A stretch of DNA of 64,000 nucleotides from Rhizobium binae (GTDB lineage Bacteria > Pseudomonadota > Alphaproteobacteria > Rhizobiales > Rhizobiaceae), in NCBI RefSeq assembly GCF_017357225.1, contig NZ_CP071604.1:375001-439000 (forward strand), in the 5' to 3' direction. Below the pieces are notes generated by a model that was not told the origin of the DNA, did not search any database, and saw only the letters and a program-made list of their open reading frames with translations. A program made the translations under genes and the position numbers. Positions 17,919 to 25,476 of the stretch are shown here, piece after piece (the first letter of the stretch is position 1; every line of letters begins with the position of its first letter).

Positions 17919-19157
17919 ATGCCGCCCTCAGCGCACGTCGTGAAGACCGTGCTCACCGCAGAAAAGCACTATTTGATGCGCGGTACCGGCGCCTATCGCC
18001 GCGCCAGCCTGGCGCTTTTCCTCTCCGGCTTTTCCACCTTCTCGCTGCTGTATTCCGTGCAGCCGCTGCTGCCGATCTTTTCGCAGGAATTTTCCGTCAG
18101 CCCGGCCGAAAGCTCGCTGTCGCTATCGCTCTCCACCGGCTTCCTCGCACTCGCCATCGTCTGCGCCGCTGCCCTCTCGGAAGGCCTCGGCCGCCGCAGT
18201 CTGATGTCGATATCGCTGCTCGGCGCGGCCTTGCTGACAGTGGCCACGGCTTTTGCGTCGAACTGGCAGCTGCTGCTCGTCATCCGCGCCCTGCAGGGCT
18301 TCGCTCTCGGCGGCGTGCCCGCCGTCGCCATGGCCTATCTAGCCGAGGAAATCGATCCGCGCGGCCTTGGCGCCACCATGGGCCTCTATGTCGGCGGCAC
18401 GGCCTTCGGCGGCATGTCCGGCCGCGTGCTGACCGCCATCTTTGCCGAATATCTCAGCTGGCGTCCGGCGCTTTTGCTTATCGGCGTCATCGGCCTTGCC
18501 GCCGCGCTCGGCTTCATCGCCCTGCTGCCGCCATCGCGGAATTTCGTCCGCCGGCCGGGCTTCGACCCATGTTTCCATGCCAGGGCCTGGCTCGGCCATC
18601 TCGCCAATCCGGCGCTTCCCTTCCTCTTCGCCGTCGCCTTCCTGGCGATGGGTTCCTTCGTGACCATCTACAATTATACCGGCTTCCGTCTGGTGGCGCC
18701 GCCCTATGGCCTCAACCAGACGGAACTCGGCCTGATCTTCACCGTCTATCTCTTCGGCATCGCCGCCGCCTCGATCGGCGGCCTGGTCGGAGATCGGATC
18801 GGGCATTTCTCCATGCTGCTCTTCGGCCTTACGCTGACCGCCGCCGGCAGTGCTCTGACGCTTTCCGCCGCGCTGCCATCGATCATCCTCGGCATTGTCG
18901 TGCTGACGGCCGGCTTCTTCATGAGCCATTCCATCGCCAGCGGCCTCGTCGGCAGGCTGGCGCATGGCACCAAGGGCCACGCCTCGTCGCTCTATATGCT
19001 GGCCTACTACGTCGGCTCCAGTCTCGTGGGGTCGGCGGGTGGCTGGTTCTGGGCAACCGACGGCTGGGCCGCCGTCGTCACCTTCACCCTTGTCCTGCTG
19101 GCGCTCGCCTTTATCTCCGCCTGTGTCGCTCAGCGTCTTGCAAGGATAAAAGCATAG
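17919..19157 (+). CDS. MFS transporter (YnfM-like)
   Basis: A 412-residue carrier with about 12 membrane helices after a short basic N-terminus. The first helices read SGFSTFSLLYSVQPLLPIFS and SLSTGFLALAIVCAAALSEG, and the A-like loop is GLGRRSLMSIS, all typical of the YnfM/AraJ-like drug:H+ antiporter branch. ATG at 17919 fits an AGGATGAAG ribosome site; an upstream in-frame start would overlap the LysR gene. The 3' end overlaps the decayed vapC on the other strand. Substrate unknown. Confidence 0.85.
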   Translation: MPPSAHVVKTVLTAEKHYLMRGTGAYRRASLALFLSGFSTFSLLYSVQPLLPIFSQEFSVSPAESSLSLSLSTGFLALAIVCAAALSEGLGRRSLMSISLLGAALLTVATAFASNWQLLLVIRALQGFALGGVPAVAMAYLAEEIDPRGLGATMGLYVGGTAFGGMSGRVLTAIFAEYLSWRPALLLIGVIGLAAALGFIALLPPSRNFVRRPGFDPCFHARAWLGHLANPALPFLFAVAFLAMGSFVTIYNYTGFRLVAPPYGLNQTELGLIFTVYLFGIAAASIGGLVGDRIGHFSMLLFGLTLTAAGSALTLSAALPSIILGIVVLTAGFFMSHSIASGLVGRLAHGTKGHASSLYMLAYYVGSSLVGSAGGWFWATDGWAAVVTFTLVLLALAFISACVAQRLARIKA

Positions 19158-19429
19158 GGGCCGATGGGCGCTCCCGATGCTCGCAGCGCTGCGCGAACTT
19201 CTCCCGCCTTGCGCCCGTCGTTCCGGTCAATTTCCAGGATGGCGAAGTAGCGCATCGATCCGCGCCACATTCTGATCGATATCTAGACTTTTGTAAGCGC
19301 CGCAAAAGAGTTCATGCGCGACGCCGGCATGGCGAAATCCGTTGGCGTGTGCTTGCGCAGTTCGGCGATGGGACGTTCATTGCCCCTTATCATGGCAATG
19401 ACGGCATTTGCATCGAGCAGGTATTTCAT
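19156..19429 (-). pseudogene. vapC: Decayed VapC-type PIN-domain toxin
   Basis: Starts cleanly at ATG 19429 as MKYLLDANAVIAMIRGNERP (PIN domain with its first catalytic Asp). The family sequence then continues only after frame changes: VAHELFCGAYKS and IDQNVARIDAL in a second frame, and FAILEIDRNDGRKAGEVRAA through APIGPY in a third. Two frameshifts and the loss of the last catalytic segment after GPY show it is dead. The 3' end is cut where the convergent MFS gene ends. Overlap with vapB is ATGA, the usual operon coupling. Confidence 0.75.
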
Positions 19430-19523
19430 TTGATGGAGTCGAGGTCAGGTCGTTCCTGCTGCGCTTCCTTCGGCAGCGGACGGCTTGGGACCGCCCTGAC
19501 CAGAAGATTTTTGCGGTTTCCAT
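19426..19523 (-). pseudogene. vapB: Decayed VapB-type antitoxin
   Basis: Begins METAKIFWSGRSQAVR, the typical SpoVT/AbrB-like VapB front end. A single missing base then shifts the frame; in the shifted frame the family text resumes as LPKEA and ends QQERPDLDSIK with a TGA that overlaps the vapC ATG. The middle of the antitoxin (the FEGDEV-type strands) is deleted. Together with vapC it is a dead toxin-antitoxin locus. Confidence 0.65.
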
Positions 19524-19545
19524 GTCACGGCCCTCGACTTACATT

Positions 19546-21207
19546 TCAACCAAGCCGGATATAGCGCACGTCCTTCTTCACCACCTCATCCAGCGCCTCC
19601 TCGTAGCCCGCATCGGCGTAACGCATGACGCCGAGGGCGGTGTCGTTGGTCAGCGCATGGTCGAGCCGCTCGTCCGCGGCGTCGGTGCCGTCGGCGACGA
19701 TGGTGACGCCGCAGCTCGTCATGTAGCCGGCATAGCCGCCGCCGCCGGAATGGACGACGACGAGATCGGCCATCGACGAGCAGAGCATCATCGCGTCGAT
19801 CAGCGGCCAGTCCGCGATCGCGTCGGAACCGTCCTTCATCCGCTCGGTCATGATATTGGGATGCGCCATGGCGCCGGCATCGAGATGGTCGCGGGAAAAG
19901 GCGACCGGGCCCTTAAGATCGCCGCTCGCCACCAGCGCATTCACGCGAAGGGCAAGTGCCGTGCGTTCGCCGTGGCCGAGCCAGGCGATGCGGGCCGGTA
20001 GCCCCTCGAAGGGAACATGCTCGCGCGCCAGCCGGATCCAGTTGGTGATGATCTTGTTTTCGGGAAACAGTTCGAGCAGCAGATCGTCGATGCGGGCGAT
20101 ATCGCTCTCCTCGCCCGAGAGTGCCATCCAGCGGAACGGGCCGATCGCCCGGGCAAAGAGCGGTCTCAGATAGGCTTCAGTGAAGATCGGAATGTCGAAG
20201 GCCTTGCTGACGCCGCCCTCCTTCGCCTGGGTGCGGATCAGGTTGCCGTTGTCGAAGACCTCCGAGCCGCGCTTCTGGAATTCCAGCATCGCCGTCACAT
20301 GCTCGACGATCGAGGCGCGGCTTGCCGCCATCAACTGCCCCTGGCCGTCGTCACGCAGTTCTTTCACCTGATCGAGGCTCATGCCCTTCGGCACATAGCC
20401 ATAGACCAGATCGTGCGCCGAGGTCTGGTCGGTAACGATATCGGGCACGATTCCGCGCCTTGCGATTTCGGGATAGAGCTCGGCGGCATTGCCGACGAGC
20501 CCGACGGACAGCGCCCGCTTCTCCTTCACCGCCGCATCGATCATTTCAAGGGCGGTATCGAGATCGGGCGCGATCTCCTGGAGATAACCAATCTGCTGGC
20601 GCTTGCGGGCGCGCTCCGGATCAATGTCGATGCAGAGGATCGCAGCGCCCGCCATGCGGCCGGCGAGCGGCTGCGCCCCGCCCATGCCGCCGAGGCCGGC
20701 CGTCAGCACGAAGCGGCCGGCGAGATCGCCGCCGAAGCGCCGCTCGGCAATGCGCATGAAGATCTCGTAGGTGCCCTGGATGACGCCCTGGCTGCCGATA
20801 TATTGCCAGGCGCCGGCCGTCAGTCCACCCCAGCAGATTAGTCCCTTGCGCTGCAGCTCGTAGAACACCTCGGCCTTTGCCCATTGGCCGACGAGATTGC
20901 AGTTCGCCATGATGACGAGCGGCGCCTTGGCGTGCGTACGCACCAGCCCGATCGGTTTGCCGGACTGGATCAGCAGCGTCTGGTTCTCTTCCATCTCGGT
21001 CAGCGCGGTGACGATGCCCTTATGCGCCGCCCAGCTGCGGGCCGCCTTGCCGAGCGCGGCATAGACGATCAGGTTTTCGGGATCCTCGCCGACCGATAGC
21101 ACGTTTTCGAGCAGGCGCAGCAGCGCTTCCTGCCGCCAGCCCCTGGCGCGCAGCTCCGGCCCGCCGGGAATGGGAAATTTCGGATGACGCGGATTGGCCT
21201 TCGGCAT
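19546..21207 (-). CDS. hutU: Urocanate hydratase family enzyme; probable thiourocanate hydratase
   Basis: A 553-residue NAD-dependent hydratase of the urocanase family, full length (family about 555). Visible signatures are NCNLVGQWAKAEVF, GGLTAGAWQYIGSQGVIQGT, the NAD loop GLGGMGGAQPLAGRMAG, DQTSAHD and the C-terminal VVHSGGGGYAGYMTSCG. In histidine catabolism it makes imidazolone propionate from urocanate. Here no hutI, hutF or hutG lies nearby, and the operon carries a MIO-less lyase plus hydantoin-type hydrolases, so I infer that it hydrates thiourocanate in ergothioneine breakdown. Sequence alone does not separate the two substrates. Last gene of the cluster, 67 bp after the TfoX-like gene. 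Confidence 0.85.
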   Translation of the reverse strand: MPKANPRHPKFPIPGGPELRARGWRQEALLRLLENVLSVGEDPENLIVYAALGKAARSWAAHKGIVTALTEMEENQTLLIQSGKPIGLVRTHAKAPLVIMANCNLVGQWAKAEVFYELQRKGLICWGGLTAGAWQYIGSQGVIQGTYEIFMRIAERRFGGDLAGRFVLTAGLGGMGGAQPLAGRMAGAAILCIDIDPERARKRQQIGYLQEIAPDLDTALEMIDAAVKEKRALSVGLVGNAAELYPEIARRGIVPDIVTDQTSAHDLVYGYVPKGMSLDQVKELRDDGQGQLMAASRASIVEHVTAMLEFQKRGSEVFDNGNLIRTQAKEGGVSKAFDIPIFTEAYLRPLFARAIGPFRWMALSGEESDIARIDDLLLELFPENKIITNWIRLAREHVPFEGLPARIAWLGHGERTALALRVNALVASGDLKGPVAFSRDHLDAGAMAHPNIMTERMKDGSDAIADWPLIDAMMLCSSMADLVVVHSGGGGYAGYMTSCGVTIVADGTDAADERLDHALTNDTALGVMRYADAGYEEALDEVVKKDVRYIRLG

Positions 21208-21274
21208 GGTCGTTTCCTCGCTTTGTTTTCAACTTTTTCCTTCGGAACCCCGCTGGGGAAAAGGGAGTGGCAGG

Positions 21275-21604
21275 TTATTTGCCCGGCAGCGATTCCACAT
21301 AGGCGAGCGCGCCATCGAGCAAACGCCGTCTCAGTGCATCGTCGCCGTAAACCTCGGCCGTGGCCCGCACCCAGCCCTGCATTATCCGTTCGCCCGATAG
21401 CATCTGGATCACGCCTGGCAGCGCCAGCGCCCAGCCGTCATTGCTCCTGCCGAGGCGGATCAGCATGCCGTCGCTGCGCGCGCCGCAAAGCAGATTGCCG
21501 TTCAGCAGGAAGGCCCGGCCGCCGAACATGGATTTTTCGGTCAGCCCCGGCCGATCGCCGAGTTCTTCGCGCAGCAATTCTTCGAGGCCGGGATCGCGCG
21601 TCAT
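21275..21604 (-). CDS. TfoX N-terminal domain protein
   Basis: A 109-residue protein consisting of a single TfoX-N domain (KSMFGGRAFLLNGNLLCGAR, then the DGMLIRLG strand). It lacks the DNA-binding C-terminal half of the competence regulator TfoX/Sxy. It lies 3 bp after the DUF917 gene and before the urocanase, inside the proposed ergothioneine cluster, so it is probably co-expressed. Its biochemical role is unknown. One paired possibility, a sulfur or metal accessory for the desulfuration step, is speculation from position only. Confidence 0.75.
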   Translation of the reverse strand: MTRDPGLEELLREELGDRPGLTEKSMFGGRAFLLNGNLLCGARSDGMLIRLGRSNDGWALALPGVIQMLSGERIMQGWVRATAEVYGDDALRRRLLDGALAYVESLPGK

Positions 21605-21607
21605 GGC

Positions 21608-22705
21608 TCAGGCCTTCGTTTCCAGCGCATAGCGGGCGATCTCGATGCCCATCGCTTTTTCGACGACGGGATAGACGGTGGGATCGAGCACGCTTGCCGA
21701 CAGCGGGATGATGTCCTTCGGCACATGCAAGATGAAGACGGACATGCCTTCCTGCAGCTGCCCGACGCTGAGCGGCTCGCCCTCCTGAGACAGCGTGGTG
21801 ATCACGGCGGGGAAGGTGGCAAGCCGGCCGCCATCGGCGTCGTCCACGGCCATATATTCGTTCATTACATGCACCGTCACCGATTTTGCGCCGGAACCGA
21901 CGATGACCGTGCCGATGTCGAAGGCTTCCCTGGTGTAGACGACGTCCTTTCTAGATATGACGCCCTCGGCGAGGATATGTCCGCCCGTCGTCTTGCAGAT
22001 CGCGTCAATGACGGCAGCTCCGCCGCCCTTCTCCGCCGCGATGATCGCCTCTCCGAGCGCAAGCGCCATCGAGATGCCGCCGAGTGCGGCATGGCTGCGG
22101 ACATAGGAAGCGCGCAGCGGGTTGCGGCAGCTGGCGATGAAGCCGCCGGATTGATCGGCGGCGGCACGCAGCACCGGCGAGATCTTCGCCGTTGCCCCCT
22201 TCACCACCAGTTCGATATAGCGGTTCTCGGCGCGATTGCCGCCGACCGCCGTCTGGACCATTGGCTCGGGCGAGCCGGCCATGCCGATCGAGCCCATGTC
22301 GCCGGTCGGATGGGCGCGGATATCGCCGACTGCATCGACCACCTTGGTGCCGAGGATCGCCGAGGGCAGCCAGCCGTTCAGCGTCGAGGATTTGCCGTTC
22401 TGGCCTATCATCAGCCCGGAAAGCTTCTCGCCCAGCGCCTCCTGCAAGAGCTGCACGGCCTTCACATAGTCGATGCCCTGCATTTCCCAGGGCGTGGTGG
22501 AGGCCGGCGCGCCGATGGCGGCGGCCGTCGCGATCCAGTCCTCGTCCTTTAGTTCGTCGATCGAGACCAGCTCCGGTTTCCCGACATTGACGGCCGCCAG
22601 CCCAAGCATCCGCCCGTGATCGGCCCAGCCACCGCCGCCGGCGGCATAGACGGAGCCGCCCTTGACAGCGGCTTCAACATCCTTCTCAACCAGTATGCGT
22701 CCCAT
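21608..22705 (-). CDS. DUF917 family protein; candidate thiohydantoin-propionate desulfurising enzyme
   Basis: A 365-residue protein of the DUF917 family, relatives of which are annotated as hydantoinase/oxoprolinase-type proteins. Conserved stretches include GSVYAAGGGGWADHGRML, the IGQNGKSSTLNGWLPSAIL region, VVDAVGDIRAHPTGDMGSIG and HVMNEYMAVDD. The start at 22705 lies inside the end of the M20 gene (20-bp overlap), so it is translationally coupled. In an ergothioneine pathway one enzyme must replace the thioxo group of the thiohydantoin propionate by oxygen; by elimination this is the best candidate here, but I have no motif that proves it. Confidence 0.75.
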   Translation of the reverse strand: MGRILVEKDVEAAVKGGSVYAAGGGGWADHGRMLGLAAVNVGKPELVSIDELKDEDWIATAAAIGAPASTTPWEMQGIDYVKAVQLLQEALGEKLSGLMIGQNGKSSTLNGWLPSAILGTKVVDAVGDIRAHPTGDMGSIGMAGSPEPMVQTAVGGNRAENRYIELVVKGATAKISPVLRAAADQSGGFIASCRNPLRASYVRSHAALGGISMALALGEAIIAAEKGGGAAVIDAICKTTGGHILAEGVISRKDVVYTREAFDIGTVIVGSGAKSVTVHVMNEYMAVDDADGGRLATFPAVITTLSQEGEPLSVGQLQEGMSVFILHVPKDIIPLSASVLDPTVYPVVEKAMGIEIARYALETKA

Positions 22706-23966
22706 TGGCCTTCTCCCGTTTCGAATCCGTGTCCATCTCGCGCACCGCCTCGAACAGCACGGCGGCGCCAAGTGCGATGTCGTCGTTGTCGGCCCATTCG
22801 TCGGGGCAATGGCTGCGGCCTCCCCGGCAGGGCACGAAAATCATGGCCGCCGGCGCCACCTTGGCGATCCAGGCCGTGTCGTGTCCGGCACCCGACGCCA
22901 TACGCCGATGTTTCGCGCCGACCCGCTCGCAGGCGGTTTCGAGCGTCGAAAGCAGCCCGGCATCGCCCGGCGTCGGCAGATTGTCGGACACCCGGTTCGG
23001 CGCCTCGATCGTCACGCCGTAGGCGGTCGCCAGCTTTTCGACATGGCCGTCGAGCCAGCGGCAGAAGGCCTCCATGTCGGCGCGGATTTCCGCACGCCCG
23101 TCGATCAGCAGCACGACCTTCGACGGCACGACATTGGCGGCATTCGGCTCGATCCTGAATTCGCCGACCGTTGCCGCAAAATGCCCCGGCGTTGTGGCAA
23201 GTTCAGCGGCGGCGTTTCGGATGTCGAGCACCAGCTGCGATGCCGCCACCAGCGCATCCGCCCGCCGGTCCATCGGCGTCGTGCCGGCATGATCGGCCCG
23301 CCCTTCGACGGTGATTTCGATGCGAGTGATGCCCGCGATCGCAGTGACGATGCCGATATCCTTCCGTTCGGCTTCGAGCACCGGCCCCTGCTCGATGTGC
23401 AATTCGAGAAACCCTGCAATATCCGGCCTCTTCTGCTGCCCCAGTACACCGGGTTCACCGCCCACTTGGGCAATGCCCTCGGCAAGGTCGAGATCGCCGC
23501 TGACGCGCGAGAGCCAGGACTCCGGCAATTGTCCGGTCATGGCGCGGCTGCCGACGCAGGAGACGCCGAAGATGCTGACTTCTTCGGCGAGAAAATCGAC
23601 GATCTCCAGATCGTGGTCGAGCTCGATCGTCTGGTCGCTGAGCGCGCGCGCCACCTCAAGCGCCGCAATCACACCGGCAATGCCGTCGAAGCGGCCGCCG
23701 TCCGGCACCGTGTCGGAATGCGAACCGAGCATGATCGTGCCGAGCCAGGGTTTGCGGCCCGTGCGCCGGCCGATCAGATTGCCGGCTGCGTCGATCCGCG
23801 TTTCCAGTCCGGCCGCCTTCATCCGCGCTTCGAGATAGGTCCGGCCTTCGAGAAAGAGCGGCGAGAAGGCCCGCCGCGTCCAGGGATGTCCCGCCTCGGT
23901 GATTTCGGCCAGCGCCACGATATCCTCAGCGATCCGGCTGGCATTGACGGCAAGATTGCGACTCAT
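22686..23966 (-). CDS. M20-family N-carbamoyl-amino-acid hydrolase (allantoate amidohydrolase-like)
   Basis: A 426-residue Zn/Mn-dependent amidohydrolase of the HyuC/AllC branch. Metal-ligand motifs are visible: LGSHSDTVPDGGRFDGIAGV (His and Asp), EEVSIFGVSCVGSRAM (Glu pair) and ELHIEQGPVLEAE (His); a late SGAGHDTAWIAKV supplies the last His. ATG at 23966 overlaps the upstream hydantoinase stop (ATGA). Family members cut N-carbamoyl amino acids or allantoate. Next to a hydantoinase-type gene it most likely converts N-carbamoyl-L-glutamate to glutamate, ammonia and CO2, which is an inference from context. Confidence 0.85.
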   Translation of the reverse strand: MSRNLAVNASRIAEDIVALAEITEAGHPWTRRAFSPLFLEGRTYLEARMKAAGLETRIDAAGNLIGRRTGRKPWLGTIMLGSHSDTVPDGGRFDGIAGVIAALEVARALSDQTIELDHDLEIVDFLAEEVSIFGVSCVGSRAMTGQLPESWLSRVSGDLDLAEGIAQVGGEPGVLGQQKRPDIAGFLELHIEQGPVLEAERKDIGIVTAIAGITRIEITVEGRADHAGTTPMDRRADALVAASQLVLDIRNAAAELATTPGHFAATVGEFRIEPNAANVVPSKVVLLIDGRAEIRADMEAFCRWLDGHVEKLATAYGVTIEAPNRVSDNLPTPGDAGLLSTLETACERVGAKHRRMASGAGHDTAWIAKVAPAAMIFVPCRGGRSHCPDEWADNDDIALGAAVLFEAVREMDTDSKREKANGTHTG

Positions 23967-25342
23967 GCGCTGGCTCCCGCAACGATGTGGCGCGGCGGCG
24001 GCCGGACGAACCGGCCGGTGCCGGGCTTGGCCAGCACCTTGCCGCCTTCGGCGACCTTTTCGCCGCGCAGATAGGTGGCCGCAACCGTCCACGGCAAGGC
24101 AATGCCGTTATAGGGGCTCCAGCTGGCGACATTGTTGCCGCTTGCCGATGCATCATAGATGCTGTCGCGCGGTTCGAGCACGGCGATATCGGCATCCTTG
24201 CCCGGCGTCAGCGCCCCCTTGATATGGTCGAGTCGGAAATGTTTCGCCGGATTTTCCGCCATCAGCCGGGCCGCCCAAGTCAGTGGAATGCCGCGTTCTA
24301 TGGCGCCTTTGACAAAAAGCGGCACCATGACCTCGAGACCCGGCACGCCGGATGCGTTGGCGAGCATGTCGGGATTGGTCTTGCGGTTCTCCGACCAGCT
24401 GACGTGATCGGTCGAAACCAGCCAGACATCGCCGTCGGCCACCTTCCGCCAGAGCTTCTCCACCTCGGCGCGCGGCCGCAGCGGCGGATTAATCTTCGCC
24501 TTGCCGCCCAGGCGCTTCACATCGTTCTCTTCATCAAGCGTCAGATAATGGATGCAGCATTCGACGGTCGCCGCAAAACCGTCGCGGCGGTAGGCCCGGG
24601 CGATATCGTAGCCGCGCCCGAGCGAGCAATGCACGACATGCGAGGGGCAGCCGGTATTGGCGCCCGTTTCGAAGATCGTGTGCATCGCCAGGAGTTCGGT
24701 GATTGCAGGTCGCGACAGGCCGTGCGCCCGCCAGTCGGTGATGCCGCTCGCCTTTACCTGCTCCATGTAGCTGCGCACCGCCTCGTCATCCTCATTGTGC
24801 ACGCCTGCCGTCAGCCCCGTCGGAGCGATGGCCGCAAAGCAGGCGTCGAGCAGGGCCGGGGGTATGCGCGGAAAACGCTTCGGATCGGTGCCGAAGGTGG
24901 AAAACTTGAAGGCGGCGACACCGGCCTCGACCATCTCGCCGATCCGCGCCGGGCCTTCCTCCGGATCGACGGTGCCGTAAAGCGCGAAGTCGACGCGCGC
25001 CTGCGGGCCGGCATGGTCGATCTTCCTTTTCACTGCCGCGGCCGAGCAGACAAGATTGCCCTCGTCATAGGGCATGTCGACGATCGTCGTGACGCCGCCG
25101 GCCGCCGCCGAGCGCGTCGACCAGATGAAATCCTCCTGATCCTTCTGGGAAAGCGAGTGCACCTGGGCGTCGATCGCGCCGGGCATGATCAGCGCTTTGC
25201 CGAGCAGATGCCGCTCGCGCGCTGCGGGCGGCGCGCCGAAGCCGATTTCGGCGATCTTGCCGCCGCGGGCGGCGACATAGCCCTCTTCGAGGATGCGGTC
25301 CGGCAGCACCACCGTGCCCTGCAGAACGAGATCGAAGTCCAT
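23963..25342 (-). CDS. Cyclic amidohydrolase (dihydroorotase/hydantoinase family); probable hydantoin-5-propionate hydrolase
   Basis: A 459-residue amidohydrolase with the TIM-barrel metal centre of hydantoinases. Ligands seen: D58-A-Q-V-H62, where the first of the two usual histidines is Gln60; the carbamylated lysine Lys146 in AAFKFS; His in GVHNEDDEA; His in HVVHCSLGRG; and Asp in LVSTDHVSW. A C-terminal cap ends GTGRFVRPP. The Gln variant also occurs in some dihydroorotases as DxQVHFREPG, so activity need not be lost. Coupled by ATGA to the M20 hydrolase, it fits ring-opening of a hydantoin propionate to an N-carbamoyl amino acid. Confidence 0.85.
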   Translation of the reverse strand: MDFDLVLQGTVVLPDRILEEGYVAARGGKIAEIGFGAPPAARERHLLGKALIMPGAIDAQVHSLSQKDQEDFIWSTRSAAAGGVTTIVDMPYDEGNLVCSAAAVKRKIDHAGPQARVDFALYGTVDPEEGPARIGEMVEAGVAAFKFSTFGTDPKRFPRIPPALLDACFAAIAPTGLTAGVHNEDDEAVRSYMEQVKASGITDWRAHGLSRPAITELLAMHTIFETGANTGCPSHVVHCSLGRGYDIARAYRRDGFAATVECCIHYLTLDEENDVKRLGGKAKINPPLRPRAEVEKLWRKVADGDVWLVSTDHVSWSENRKTNPDMLANASGVPGLEVMVPLFVKGAIERGIPLTWAARLMAENPAKHFRLDHIKGALTPGKDADIAVLEPRDSIYDASASGNNVASWSPYNGIALPWTVAATYLRGEKVAEGGKVLAKPGTGRFVRPPPRHIVAGASA

Positions 25343-25458
25343 GCCGCTTCCTCCTAACTGAAGTCAGACCGTTGACGGCCGGGGCAGGGTGGCAAGCGCG
25401 AGCGACTTATTACGGCGTTCATGCCCCGACTTGTTAATGTAGAACAGGATTCAGATTT

Positions 25459-25474
25459 TCAGGCCTTGGCCTGA
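25459..25474. terminator. Hairpin between the lyase gene and the hydantoinase gene
   Basis: Perfect 7-bp stem (TCAGGCC, loop TT, GGCCTGA) just after the lyase stop on the minus strand, nested in a wider 8-bp repeat (AACAGGAT 25443-25450 and ATCCTGTT 25479-25486). Only a short A/T tail follows, so it may be a weak terminator or attenuator that separates the lyase from the other five genes of the cluster. Confidence 0.45.
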
Positions 25475-25476
25475 CA

